Assembly: GCA_016936035.1 (NCBI GenBank) | Contig: JAFGPU010000117.1 | Location: 1-14,350 of the forward strand | DNA: 14,350 nt | Source: Acidimicrobiales bacterium | GTDB lineage: Bacteria > Actinomycetota > Acidimicrobiia > Acidimicrobiales > VFJN01 | Direction of reading: 5' to 3' | Shown here: in pieces, positions 1-6,804 of the stretch | Layout: each line of letters begins with the position of its first letter | Position numbering within the stretch: the first letter of the stretch is position 1 | Translations under genes and position numbers: made by a program | Notes under the pieces: model-generated | What the model was told of the DNA's origin: nothing | The model's database searches: none | What the model saw: the letters and a program-made list of their open reading frames with translations, nothing else

Positions 1-228
1 GCGGAGAAGGCCGCCAAGCGGTCTACGACGAAGAAGGCGGCCGCCAAGAGGACGGCCGCGAAGAAGGCGTCGGGGGACCAGGCTGCCGAGCAGCCGCCGG
101 TGGAGCAGCCGCCGGTGGAGCAGGCGCCTGCGCAGGAGCCTGCGGACGAGGCCGCCAAGCGGTCCACGACGAAGAAGGCGGCCGCCAAGAGGACGGCCGC
201 GAAGAAGGCGCCAGGGGACCAGGCAGCC
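1..228 (+). repeat. Imperfect direct repeat inside the Ala/Lys-rich gene
   Basis: Bases 1-87 recur at 142-228, an offset of 141 bp (47 codons), with 6 mismatches by my count. Each copy encodes the block [18 protein letters not shown] followed by a GDQAA-type linker. Between the copies, the 15-bp unit CAGCCGCCGGTGGAG occurs twice in tandem (91-105 and 106-120). A further 15-bp period lies around 319-352 (KAASKKAAS). All periods are multiples of three, so copy-number change would alter protein length without breaking the frame. Confidence 0.85.
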
Positions 229-723
229 AACAAGGCGCCGGGGGATCACGCGGCCACGAAGGCGCCGGGGGAGGAGGCGGCGGAGACGACCCCCGCTGAG
301 CCGACGGCACCGAGGAAGGCGGCGTCGAAGAAGGCGGCGTCGAAGAAGGCGCCCGCGGAGAAGGCCGCCAAGAAGGCGCCGGCCAACAAGGCTGCGGCCA
401 AGAGGACCAGTGCCAAGAAGGCCACTGCCAAGAAGGCCCCTGCGAGGAAGGGCACGACCAAGAAGGCCGCGGCCGAGGCATCGACGCGGGAGGAGGCGAC
501 CGCCGAGGCGTCAGCGCCGACGACGGCGGGAGCGACGCGGTCCGAGGCCGGGAACACGCCCGCGACCAGAATGGCAGCCGAGGCCGGCGGCGGCGCAACC
601 GATCCCGGTCCCGGCCATGGTGGTGCGCCGACGACCGACGACGACGTGGTCGTGTCCATGCCGGCGGATGCGGCTGGCACCCGCGGCGATGCGGGCGTCG
701 CAGCGCAGGCCGCCGAGGGCTGA
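1..723 (+). CDS. Ala/Lys-rich histone H1-like repetitive protein (3' part; start outside window)
   Basis: The frame is open from base 1 and ends at TGA 721-723, giving 240 residues of a longer protein. Residues 1-160 are dominated by KKA, AAKR and KKAPA-type repeats, like the basic tails of eukaryotic H1 and of actinobacterial HU proteins such as HupB. Such tails bind DNA or RNA non-specifically. The last 80 residues change character: few lysines, many Ala, Thr, Gly and acidic residues, including a TTDDDVVV stretch. This is unlike HupB tails, which I recall as staying basic to the end. No folded domain is visible in the part present, so the N-terminal half, possibly an HU or other domain upstream, would decide the function. 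A nucleoid-associated role is inference from composition alone. A GTG at 100 could be mistaken for the start, but the same repetitive coding continues upstream of it. Confidence 0.75.
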   Translation, partial: AEKAAKRSTTKKAAAKRTAAKKASGDQAAEQPPVEQPPVEQAPAQEPADEAAKRSTTKKAAAKRTAAKKAPGDQAANKAPGDHAATKAPGEEAAETTPAEPTAPRKAASKKAASKKAPAEKAAKKAPANKAAAKRTSAKKATAKKAPARKGTTKKAAAEASTREEATAEASAPTTAGATRSEAGNTPATRMAAEAGGGATDPGPGHGGAPTTDDDVVVSMPADAAGTRGDAGVAAQAAEG

Positions 724-763
724 CCCCCCGCCTCCGTCGCCAGTGCCGGCGCTGTCGCCGTCA

Positions 764-931
764 GTGGTGCGCCGTCTCGCGTTCTGGCGTCGCTGAGCAG
801 CGCATGTGCTCGTGTGGGACGCCAGATGTGGTGTCGCCGGTGGGGGTGGTCGTGGTGGTGCGTCGTCTCGCGTTCTCGCGTCGCTGAGCAGCGCATGTGC
901 TCGTGAGGGACGCCAGATGTGGTGTCGCCGG
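764..931. repeat. Duplicated 77-bp nested palindromic element in the 724-1011 gap
   Basis: Copy 1 (764-840) and copy 2 (855-931) lie 91 bp apart and differ at about three positions. Copy 1 has a 9-bp perfect outer inverted repeat, TCTGGCGTC (783-791) with GACGCCAGA (818-826). Inside it is a 5-bp pair, GAGCA (795-799) with TGCTC (807-811). Copy 2 has the same nested arms with one mismatch in the outer stem. The 288-bp gap holds nothing else I can name, and no frame in it reads as a believable protein. It could be a REP-like dispersed repeat, a structured RNA, or tandem terminators or operators. The 3' end of copy 2 is about 80 bp upstream of the exonuclease start. Confidence 0.75.
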
Positions 932-997
932 GCTGCCGGCCAGGTGGCGCCGGGCTTGCGATCGGGGTGCCGGGGGGATCGAGGCGGGGGCAGGCGG

Positions 998-1003
998 TAG
1001 CTT
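998..1003 (+). promoter_or_regulatory. Possible leaderless -10 box of the exonuclease gene
   Basis: TAGCTT lies 8 nt before the GTG at 1012. No convincing Shine-Dalgarno sequence sits between them and no clear -35 box is visible. The arrangement resembles leaderless actinobacterial promoters, in which a TANNNT hexamer stands about 7 nt before the start codon. Confidence 0.35.
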
Positions 1004-1011
1004 GCGCTGAC

Positions 1012-1878
1012 GTGCGCATCGCCACCTGGAACGTGAACTCGCTGACCGGGGAGCGCATCGACCGCGTCGTCGGCTGGCTCGACATCGCCGAGCCCGACGT
1101 CCTGTGCCTGCAGGAGACCAAGCAGACCGACGACGCGTTCCCCGCCCTCGACTTCCACGCCCGGGGCTATGCCAGCGTCCACCACGGCGAGGGCCGGTGG
1201 AACGGCGTCGCCATCCTCAGCCGCGTCGGCCTCGACGACCCGGTGGCCGGTTTCGCCGACGGCGAGCCCGACGACGACCAGGCCCGCCTCGTCACGGCGA
1301 CCTGCGGCGGCGTGCGGGTGTCGTCGGTGTACGTCCCCAACGGCCGGGCCGTGGGCCACGAGCACTTCCGGTACAAGCTCCGGTGGCTCGCACGCCTGCG
1401 CGCCCACCTGCTGGCCGACACGCCACCGCCGGGCAGCGCCGAGTGGCCCGGCCAGCCGGACGGGACGACCGCCCGCCGGGTGGTGTGCGGCGACTTCAAC
1501 GTCGCCCCGGACGACCTCGACCTGTGGAACCCTCAGGCCTTCGAGGGGTCGACGCACGTCACCCCCGAGGAACGAGCGGCCGTGGCCGAGCTCGAGGCCC
1601 TCGGCCTGCGCGACGTCTTCCGCGAGCAGTACCCGGCCGTCGAGGGCCTGTTCAGCTGGTGGGACTACCGGGCCGGTGCGTTCCACAAGCACCGTGGCAT
1701 GCGCATCGACCTGGTGCTTGCGTCGGATGACATCGCCGAGCGCGTGACGTGGGCGCTCATCGACCGCAACGCCCGGAAGGGCACCAAGCCGAGCGACCAC
1801 GCCCCCGTCATCGTCGACGTCGGTCCGGGCCCCGGACCGATGATCGCGGCCGGCAGCGACGCGTCGAGCACGACGTGA
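1012..1878 (+). CDS. xth: Exodeoxyribonuclease III (AP endonuclease family)
   Basis: This 288-residue protein matches the usual length of ExoIII and is a Mg-dependent enzyme of the exonuclease-endonuclease-phosphatase superfamily. The family cuts DNA at abasic sites and removes 3' blocking groups in base excision repair. The active site appears complete: N7 in TWNVNS, E35 in LQETK, Y107 in VYVPNGR, D161 and N163 in CGDFNVAP, D233 in MRIDLVLAS, and the D262-H263 pair in KPSDHAP. WNGVAILSR (63-71) and the FSWWDYR loop (214-220) are also typical. The GTG start places VRIATWN at the N-terminus, exactly where family members begin. The frame stays open upstream, but that stretch reads through the repeat element and looks non-coding. 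The thioesterase gene follows 61 bp downstream with its own ribosome binding site. Confidence 0.93.
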   Translation: MRIATWNVNSLTGERIDRVVGWLDIAEPDVLCLQETKQTDDAFPALDFHARGYASVHHGEGRWNGVAILSRVGLDDPVAGFADGEPDDDQARLVTATCGGVRVSSVYVPNGRAVGHEHFRYKLRWLARLRAHLLADTPPPGSAEWPGQPDGTTARRVVCGDFNVAPDDLDLWNPQAFEGSTHVTPEERAAVAELEALGLRDVFREQYPAVEGLFSWWDYRAGAFHKHRGMRIDLVLASDDIAERVTWALIDRNARKGTKPSDHAPVIVDVGPGPGPMIAAGSDASSTT

Positions 1879-1928
1879 CGCCGGGCAGGGCGGCAGCCGC
1901 GATGTCGCATTCCGGTCCGAGCTGAGCT

Positions 1929-1933
1929 AGGAC
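1929..1933 (+). promoter_or_regulatory. Ribosome binding site of the thioesterase gene
   Basis: AGGAC lies 6 nt before ATG 1940. It is one of the few recognisable Shine-Dalgarno-like sequences in the window and supports this ATG as the start. Confidence 0.5.
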
Positions 1934-1939
1934 GACACC

Positions 1940-2734
1940 ATGTCTGACGTCCCCCCGGACCGGGATCCGGTCGCGGGCGCGCCCGACGCGGGCGTCGCTG
2001 CGCCCGGGTCGGCCTCGTGGCCCGAGTACCTCGAGAAAGTCGCCACGGCGGTCCCGTCGCCCCGGCGCGCCGAGCTGCACCGCGTGGGTGCGGCCCTCCG
2101 GCGCATCATCCACCGGTTGCACAGCAGCCCCGCCCCCGATGACGAGCTCGCGGCCGCAGCCGACGAGCTGGAGCAGCTGGCCGGGCGTCTCGACGCGTTC
2201 CCCGGGGGCTCGCTCTACGAGGGCTTCGGCGAGTCGCCGCTGGCCGCGCGCGAGCCCCACGCGTTCTTCGACCACAGTCCCATGCTGGGTCGGGCCAACC
2301 CGCTGGCGCCGCCGGTCGAGCTGTGGGCCGACGGCGACGTCCTGCGGGGCAGGGCAACCTTCGGTGCCGCCTACGAGGGACCCCCCGGGTGCGTGCACGG
2401 CGGGTACGTCGCCGCCGCGTTCGACGAGGTGCTCGGTTCGGCGCAGTCGCTGGCCGGGCGCCCCGGCATGACCGGCCGGCTCACCGTCCACTACCGCAGC
2501 CCCACGCCGCTGCACACCGAGCTCGACTTCACGGCCCGCGTCGACGAGGTCTCGGGGCGCAAGACGTTCACGAGCGGCACCCTCCACGCCGGCGAGCGCC
2601 TCTGCGCCGAAGGCGAGGGCCTGTTCATCGCCATCGACTTCGGCAAGGTGGCCGAGATGCAGCGCCGGCGCGACGAGAGCTTCGGGCCGTCGGGGCGGTC
2701 GGGCGCCGCAACGCCGCCCGACGGGGGCGGCTGA
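1940..2734 (+). CDS. PaaI-type hotdog-fold acyl-CoA thioesterase
   Basis: The product has 264 residues. The C-terminal half is a hotdog domain of the PaaI/THEM4-like group, carrying the GPPGCVHGGYVAAAFDEVLG region (147-166) with the conserved HGG (153-155) and an acidic D162. The later strand segment GRLTVHYRSPTPLHTEL (179-195) is also typical. Such enzymes hydrolyse acyl- or aryl-CoA thioesters to free acid and CoA. The first 110 residues are a family-typical extension: a low-complexity start, then a helical stretch (EYLEKVATAV to AGRLDAF) ahead of the core. The last 20 residues are Gly/Pro/Arg-rich and probably disordered. Its stop lies 16 bp from the stop of the convergent sigma-like gene, so there is no room for a terminator between them. 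Substrate cannot be told from sequence. Confidence 0.85.
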   Translation: MSDVPPDRDPVAGAPDAGVAAPGSASWPEYLEKVATAVPSPRRAELHRVGAALRRIIHRLHSSPAPDDELAAAADELEQLAGRLDAFPGGSLYEGFGESPLAAREPHAFFDHSPMLGRANPLAPPVELWADGDVLRGRATFGAAYEGPPGCVHGGYVAAAFDEVLGSAQSLAGRPGMTGRLTVHYRSPTPLHTELDFTARVDEVSGRKTFTSGTLHAGERLCAEGEGLFIAIDFGKVAEMQRRRDESFGPSGRSGAATPPDGGG

Positions 2735-2750
2735 CGCTGCGTCCGTCGGG

Positions 2751-3086
2751 TCAGATCGCCCCGTCGCCGAGAGCAGCGCGCAGCTTGTCGAGTCCGCCCG
2801 AGAGCGCGAGGCGCGCGCCGTTGCGGGACACCCCCAGCGCGCTCCGCAGCTCGACCATCGTCATCGGCGGCTGACCGGCCAGCCCGAACCGCGCGGCCAC
2901 GGCGGCGCGCTCGAGGTCGGTCAGAGCGGCCAGCGCGTGGGGGGCCAGCGCGTGGAGGGCGACCGCGTCGTCATCGGTCGCGGAGCGCAGATCGATCGGT
3001 TCGAGCGAGCGGACGTCGACGTCGACGTCGTCGTCGTCGGGGTAGGGCCAACCGTCTTCGTCGATGAAGTCGAGCGGATCACCCAT
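2751..3086 (-). CDS. Small acidic protein with a stand-alone sigma-70 region 4-like HTH
   Basis: This 111-residue protein starts at ATG 3086 with MGDPLDFIDEDGWPYP. The frame is open further upstream to 3218, but that part overlaps the end of the DUF2505 gene. Residues 10-45 are strongly acidic, with a DDDDVDVDV run encoded by a GTC/GAC trinucleotide tract near 3012-3039. Residues 57-105 follow sigma-70 region 4 closely: LERAAVAARFGLAG, then an MTMVELRSALGVSR helix-turn-helix, then LDKLRAAL. Region 4 normally contacts the -35 box. Here regions 2 and 3 are absent and the usual ERVRQIE of the recognition helix is replaced by NGARLAL, so promoter recognition as a normal sigma factor is unlikely. 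It may bind DNA or RNA polymerase as a small regulator (inference). It is the last gene of the minus-strand cluster, 70 bp after the DUF2505 gene. Confidence 0.75.
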   Translation of the reverse strand: MGDPLDFIDEDGWPYPDDDDVDVDVRSLEPIDLRSATDDDAVALHALAPHALAALTDLERAAVAARFGLAGQPPMTMVELRSALGVSRNGARLALSGGLDKLRAALGDGAI

Positions 3087-3156
3087 GGTCCACTTGTCGC
3101 GCCCGCGCCGCGCGGGGTCAAGAGCGAGCTCCGGGTCCGGGCGGGCGTGGGCGTGC

Positions 3157-3660
3157 TCAGGCGTCGGCACCCGCCACGAAGCGGTCGACGATGGAGACCT
3201 CGTCAGCCAGATGCTCACGGAGCCCCGACACGATCGCTCGTTCCACGGCTGTCCCCACCACCATCGCCCTGACCCGGAGACGGCCGGTCACCGTGCGGAC
3301 GCTCCCGACGCCGCTGCCGGAGGCGGCGACGGCACACGATCCCGACGACCGGAGGCGGTCGGGGTAGTGGTCCGGGACGAGGTGGTAGCGCACGGTGCGG
3401 TTGGCCAGGTCGTGCGTGCTGTGCTCGACCCAGGTGAGCCGCCGGGGGTCGATCACGGCGGTCACCGCGGGGGAGAGGTCGCCGACGAAGCGGTGGCGCA
3501 CCTGCAGGTGGACGAGGTCGTTGTCCTCCCGCCGGTCGAGCACCTCGGGCGTGTCGAGCTTGGGCAGGCCGATCATGTGCTCGTAGAGGTCGGGGGTGGC
3601 GTAGGCGTGCGCGACGGCGTCGGGATCGGCGTCGAAGGTCTGGGTGACGGTGAAATCCAT
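3157..3660 (-). CDS. DUF2505 family protein (START/SRPBCC-like fold)
   Basis: The product has 167 residues. It opens with MDFTVTQTFDADPDAVAHAYATPDLYEHMIGLPKLDTPEV, the characteristic beginning of actinobacterial DUF2505 proteins. These are predicted to adopt a START-like helix-grip fold with a hydrophobic cavity; the ligand is unknown. Further family-like segments are VHLQVRHRFVGDLSPAV and DPRRLTWVEHS in the middle. The C-terminal helix GLREHLADEVSIVDRFV (about 146-162) would close the fold. No signal peptide or membrane segment is seen, so it is likely cytoplasmic. It starts 13 bp after the helicase stop, and a GAAGG Shine-Dalgarno-like sequence overlaps the helicase TGA, implying co-transcription and probably coupled translation. 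Function cannot be given. Confidence 0.8.
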   Translation of the reverse strand: MDFTVTQTFDADPDAVAHAYATPDLYEHMIGLPKLDTPEVLDRREDNDLVHLQVRHRFVGDLSPAVTAVIDPRRLTWVEHSTHDLANRTVRYHLVPDHYPDRLRSSGSCAVAASGSGVGSVRTVTGRLRVRAMVVGTAVERAIVSGLREHLADEVSIVDRFVAGADA

Positions 3661-3673
3661 GACGAGGTGGCCT

Positions 3674-5740
3674 TCAGCTCAGGTCGCCGACAGGGTGGCG
3701 GAGGGCGGCGAGCAGTCCGTCGCCGACGCGGGCCGCCAGCACGCGCCCCATGCCCGGGATGGCGGTGAGCTCATCATGGCTGGTCGGGCGCCGCTCGGCG
3801 ATCATCTCCAGCAGGCGGTCGTCGATGAGGGCGGCCGGTTCGACGCGCGCGGCGCGGGCGCTCTCGTCGCGCCACGCGTGCAGCGCCGCCAGCGTGGGCG
3901 ACGGCGTCGATGACGCGGCGGCGAGCTGCGCGCGCTGCTCGGCCAGGCGGGCGCGCCAGTCGGCGGGAGGGCCGGTCGGCTCGGACGGCCGCGTGCGCTG
4001 GCGGTCGGCGAGCCCCGTGAGCCACGGGGTGAGCCGTCGTTCGGAGGGCTTTCCGCCGAAGGTCCGCTGTGCCGCCCAGGTGCACCGCAGCTCGTCCTCG
4101 GCGCGCGTCATGGCCACGTACAGGAGGCGGGCCTCCTCGGCGCGCTGGGCGTGGTTGCGGGCGTGGCTGATCGGGACGAGCCCGTCCTCCAGGCCGGCGA
4201 GGTGGACGACGGGCCATTCGAGGCCCTTGGCGGCGTGGAAGGTCGCGATGGTGACGGCGTCACGCCGGTGGTCGACGCCCTCCGACTGCAGCGTGGCGAC
4301 GAGCCAGGACACGAAGCCGACCGAGGTGCTGCCAGGGTCGAGGCGCAGGTGGTCCTGAGCGAGCTGGACGAGCAGTTCCAGGTTGGCTCGGGTGGCCGCT
4401 GCCCCGTCGTCGCCGCCGTCGCCGTGGCCGGCGTCGCCCGACCCGTCCGGGGCCGGAGCGCCGCCGCCGACGGGAGCCTCGGCCGCCAGGGCCTCGAGGT
4501 CGGGAAGGCTCGCAGCCAGCGGACCGCGGGACCGCTTCAACAGGTCGAGGGCGTCGCGGACCTCGCGCCGGTCGAGCAGCGTGTCGCCGCCCCGCACGCG
4601 ATGGGGGATGCCGGAGGCCCGCAGCGCCTCGGTGACGAGGCCGATCTGCGCGTGGGTCCGTACGAGCACGGCCTGGGCCGACCACGGCGCCCGGGGGCCC
4701 CGCCGGTCGCGGATGGCGCGGGCGATGGCCACGGCCTCGTCCCTGTCGGTGGCGTGGCGCTCGAGGCGCACCGGCGGTCCGTCGAGGCGCGCCGCCCGGA
4801 CGGAGCGGTCGCTGACACCGGCCCCCCGGAGCACCTCGGACGCCGCCCCCAGGATCTGGGGGGTCGACCGGTAGTTGCCCTCGAGCGCGATGACCTCGGC
4901 CGACGGGTGCAGCCGGCGAAACCCTTCGAGGAAGGAGGCGTCGGCGCCGTTCCAGCCGTAGATCGCCTGGTGGGGGTCGCCGACGACGCACAGGTCGTAG
5001 CTGGTGCCCCGCCAGGCCTCGAGCAGCGCGAGCTGCAACGGGTTGACGTCCTGGAACTCGTCGACGAACAGGTGCTGGAACCGCCATCGCTGGGCGGCGG
5101 CGAAGCTCGGGTCGGTGTCGAGCAGGTGGGTGCACAAGCGCAACAGGTCGTCGAAGTCGACCATGCGGGCGCGGCGCTTCTCCTCCTCGTAGGCGCGGTA
5201 CAGGTCGGCGATGCGCGCCGCCGGGGCAGGGGTGCGCCGGCGGGCACCGGATGCGGCCTCGGCGTAGCCGTCGGGGCCGACGAGGCGGGCCTTGGCCCAC
5301 TCGATCTCGCCGGCCAGCTGGGCCACCGACAGGGGTGTCCCCGTCACCACGCTGCCCAGCACCCTGGCCTTGCGGGTCAGCAGCGTCGGGGGCGGGCGCC
5401 CCTCGTCGGCCCAGCGAGAGCGCAGCTGGGCGAACGCGACGCCGTGGAACGTGCCGGCGGCCACCCCGTGCCGCAGGCCCAACGCCCGCAGGCGGTCGCG
5501 CAGCTCGCCGGCGGCCTTGCGGGTGAAGGTCAGGGCCAGGACGTGGCTGGCGTCGGCGTCGCCGGACTCGACCCGCCACGCGATGCGCCGGGTGAGCACC
5601 CGTGTCTTGCCCGACCCGGCCGGAGCGAGGATGGCGAGCGGACGCGCCGGCGAGGTCACCGCCCGGCGCTGGGCGTCGTCGAGATCGTGGAGCAGGTCGT
5701 CGGCAGCCAACGTCGCAGAGGGTATTCGGGCACCTACCAT
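3674..5740 (-). CDS. uvrD2: UvrD2-like superfamily 1 DNA helicase with C-terminal HRDC-like domain
   Basis: The product has 688 residues from ATG 5740 and is an SF1A 3'-5' helicase. Motifs in order: Q motif (LDDAQRRAV, Q24), Walker A APAGSGKT (39-46), Ia LALTFTRKAAGEL (68-80), II VDEFQD (226-231), III VVGDPHQAIYGWNGA (252-266), IV GNYRST (288-293), V TIATFHAAKGLEW (497-509), VI RLLYVAMTRAED (538-549). A Gly/Ala/Asp-rich linker (about 424-450) interrupts the region between IV and V. Residues 617-683 resemble an HRDC domain (RRPTSHDELTAIPGMGRVLAARVGDGLLAAL), the layout of mycobacterial UvrD2. Unlike that protein, no tetracysteine cluster lies between motif VI and the HRDC-like part; the only cysteine there is C553. 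The frame extends 32 codons upstream of 5740, but that part overlaps the divergent metallopeptidase gene and does not look helicase-like. The assignment to UvrD2 rather than another UvrD/PcrA paralogue rests on the C-terminal domain. Confidence 0.85.
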   Translation of the reverse strand: MVGARIPSATLAADDLLHDLDDAQRRAVTSPARPLAILAPAGSGKTRVLTRRIAWRVESGDADASHVLALTFTRKAAGELRDRLRALGLRHGVAAGTFHGVAFAQLRSRWADEGRPPPTLLTRKARVLGSVVTGTPLSVAQLAGEIEWAKARLVGPDGYAEAASGARRRTPAPAARIADLYRAYEEEKRRARMVDFDDLLRLCTHLLDTDPSFAAAQRWRFQHLFVDEFQDVNPLQLALLEAWRGTSYDLCVVGDPHQAIYGWNGADASFLEGFRRLHPSAEVIALEGNYRSTPQILGAASEVLRGAGVSDRSVRAARLDGPPVRLERHATDRDEAVAIARAIRDRRGPRAPWSAQAVLVRTHAQIGLVTEALRASGIPHRVRGGDTLLDRREVRDALDLLKRSRGPLAASLPDLEALAAEAPVGGGAPAPDGSGDAGHGDGGDDGAAATRANLELLVQLAQDHLRLDPGSTSVGFVSWLVATLQSEGVDHRRDAVTIATFHAAKGLEWPVVHLAGLEDGLVPISHARNHAQRAEEARLLYVAMTRAEDELRCTWAAQRTFGGKPSERRLTPWLTGLADRQRTRPSEPTGPPADWRARLAEQRAQLAAASSTPSPTLAALHAWRDESARAARVEPAALIDDRLLEMIAERRPTSHDELTAIPGMGRVLAARVGDGLLAALRHPVGDLS

Positions 5741-6101
5741 GCACGCGGTGATCGAGGTGGACCCCGACCGGTTCGACCAGCTGGTCGGAGATGCCCTCGA
5801 CGGCATCCCCGAGGAGCTGGCCCGGTTGATCGACAACGTGGTGGTCGTCGTCGAGGACGGCGTCCCTCACGGGGGCCTGCTGGGCCGCTACGACGGCGTG
5901 CCGCTGACCGAGCGCGACTCGTGGTACGGCACCGGTGCACTGACGATGCCCGACCGCATCACCATCTTCCGCCGGCCGATCTGCGCGATGTGCGCCACCG
6001 AGGACGAGGTGGTCGAGCAGGTGACCGTCACGGTCGTGCACGAGATCGCCCACCACTTCGGCATCGACGACCACCGCCTCACCGAGCTGGGGTGGGACTG
6101 A
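5739..6101 (+). CDS. Minimal zincin-like metallopeptidase (PF06262/DUF1025 family)
   Basis: This 120-residue protein matches the small family whose members read roughly RFEELVxDALDxIPEEL, then VVVxVED, GLYEGVPLTER, PDRITIFR, and end with HEIAHHFGIDD-RL-ELGW. All of these are present here: IPEELARLIDNVVVVVEDG (23-41), GRYDGVPLTERD (49-60), PDRITIFRRP (71-80) and HEIAHHFGIDDHRLTELGW (101-119). The HExxH at 101-105 supplies two zinc ligands and the catalytic glutamate. The family is predicted to be cytoplasmic peptidases of unknown substrate. Its ATG shares the tetranucleotide CATG (5738-5741) with the start of the divergent helicase. GTG 5748 is an in-frame alternative that would remove that overlap while keeping VIEVDPDRF. 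Confidence 0.88.
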   Translation: MHAVIEVDPDRFDQLVGDALDGIPEELARLIDNVVVVVEDGVPHGGLLGRYDGVPLTERDSWYGTGALTMPDRITIFRRPICAMCATEDEVVEQVTVTVVHEIAHHFGIDDHRLTELGWD

Positions 6102-6159
6102 CGCCGGACCGACCTCGCGAGGCGGGTTCGGGTGCCCGCCGCAGCCCGGCAGGCAGGGA

Positions 6160-6165
6160 TACGCT
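6160..6165 (+). promoter_or_regulatory. Probable leaderless -10 box of the PH/SHOCT gene
   Basis: TACGCT ends 6 nt before GTG 6172, which would place the transcription start at or beside the G of the start codon. No Shine-Dalgarno sequence lies in between. No -35 consensus is visible, as is common in high-GC actinobacteria. Confidence 0.45.
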
Positions 6166-6171
6166 GCGGCC

Positions 6172-6804
6172 GTGCCCTTCCCGAGGAAGCTGCTGAACGA
6201 CAACGAGGAGATCGCGCTCGACCTCCACCCCCACTGGTGGTTCTTCGCCCCGCCCCTGGCCGCGCTGATCGGGTCGATCGTCCTCGGCGCCGTCGTGTGG
6301 AGCACCGACATCGACTGGTTGCGCATCCCGGCCGGCATCCTCATCCTCGGCTGCCTGGTCTGGTTCGGCCTGCGGTACGCCCGCTGGATCACCACCAACT
6401 TCGTGGTCACGAGCGACCGACTGATCTACCGCCACGGCGTCCTGGCCAAGCACGGCATCGAGATCCCGCTCGAGCGCGTCAACACCGTGTTCTTCCGCCA
6501 GTCGCTGTTCGAGCGCATGGTGGGCTCGGGCGACCTGGTCATCGAGTCGGCCAGCGAGCAGGGGCGCCAGGCGTTCTCGAACGTGCGCCACCCCGACGCC
6601 ATCCAGAGCGAGATCTACCGGCAGGTCGAGGCCAACGAGAACCGCAAGTTCGACCGGGTGGGCGCGTCGGTCGCCGCCGCCGACGACGACCGCGAAGCTT
6701 CGATCCCCGCTCAGATCCGCGAGCTCGACGAGCTGCGCAAGCAGGGCCTGCTGACCGACGCCGAGTTCGCGGCGAAGAAGCAGGAACTGCTCGACCGCAT
6801 GTGA
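6172..6804 (+). CDS. Membrane protein with bacterial PH domain and C-terminal SHOCT motif
   Basis: The product has 210 residues. Two hydrophobic segments (about 24-43 and 51-69) form a membrane hairpin. A bacterial PH-like (DUF304/bPH2) domain follows, with VVTSDRLIYRHGVLAKHGIEIPLERVNTV (78-106), FRQSLFERMVGSGDLVIES (108-126) and the FSNVRHPDAIQSEIYRQVE end (135-153). After a charged linker, residues 180-208 match a SHOCT motif (IRELDELRKQGLLTDAEFAAKKQELL), a short helical oligomerisation or targeting element. The PH domain should face the cytoplasm just inside the membrane. The biochemical role of such proteins is mostly unknown. The GTG start is chosen because PFPRKLLNDNEEI matches the usual family start and the putative -10 box precedes it directly. 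It is coupled by a 4-bp GTGA overlap to the binding-protein gene downstream. Confidence 0.85.
   Translation: MPFPRKLLNDNEEIALDLHPHWWFFAPPLAALIGSIVLGAVVWSTDIDWLRIPAGILILGCLVWFGLRYARWITTNFVVTSDRLIYRHGVLAKHGIEIPLERVNTVFFRQSLFERMVGSGDLVIESASEQGRQAFSNVRHPDAIQSEIYRQVEANENRKFDRVGASVAAADDDREASIPAQIRELDELRKQGLLTDAEFAAKKQELLDRM

Noticed and set aside
764..931. Possible CRISPR array
   Set aside because: Only two copies, a 77-bp unit and a 14-bp gap between them. No spacer pattern and no cas genes.
806..1000. Small open frame of 64 codons across the repeat region
   Set aside because: It is made almost wholly of the palindromic repeat, has no ribosome binding site, and its two halves repeat each other's DNA in different frames.
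511..1800. A long minus-strand frame opposite the Ala/Lys-rich gene, the repeat element and the exonuclease
   Set aside because: It reads through the palindromic repeats and lies antisense to a complete exonuclease. No recognisable domain.
2734..2751. Terminator between the convergent thioesterase and sigma-like genes
   Set aside because: The gap is 16 bp with no inverted repeat or T-run.
4260..6410. A long minus-strand frame over the helicase and metallopeptidase
   Set aside because: It is out of frame with the helicase motifs and reads as Arg/Pro-rich shadow sequence.
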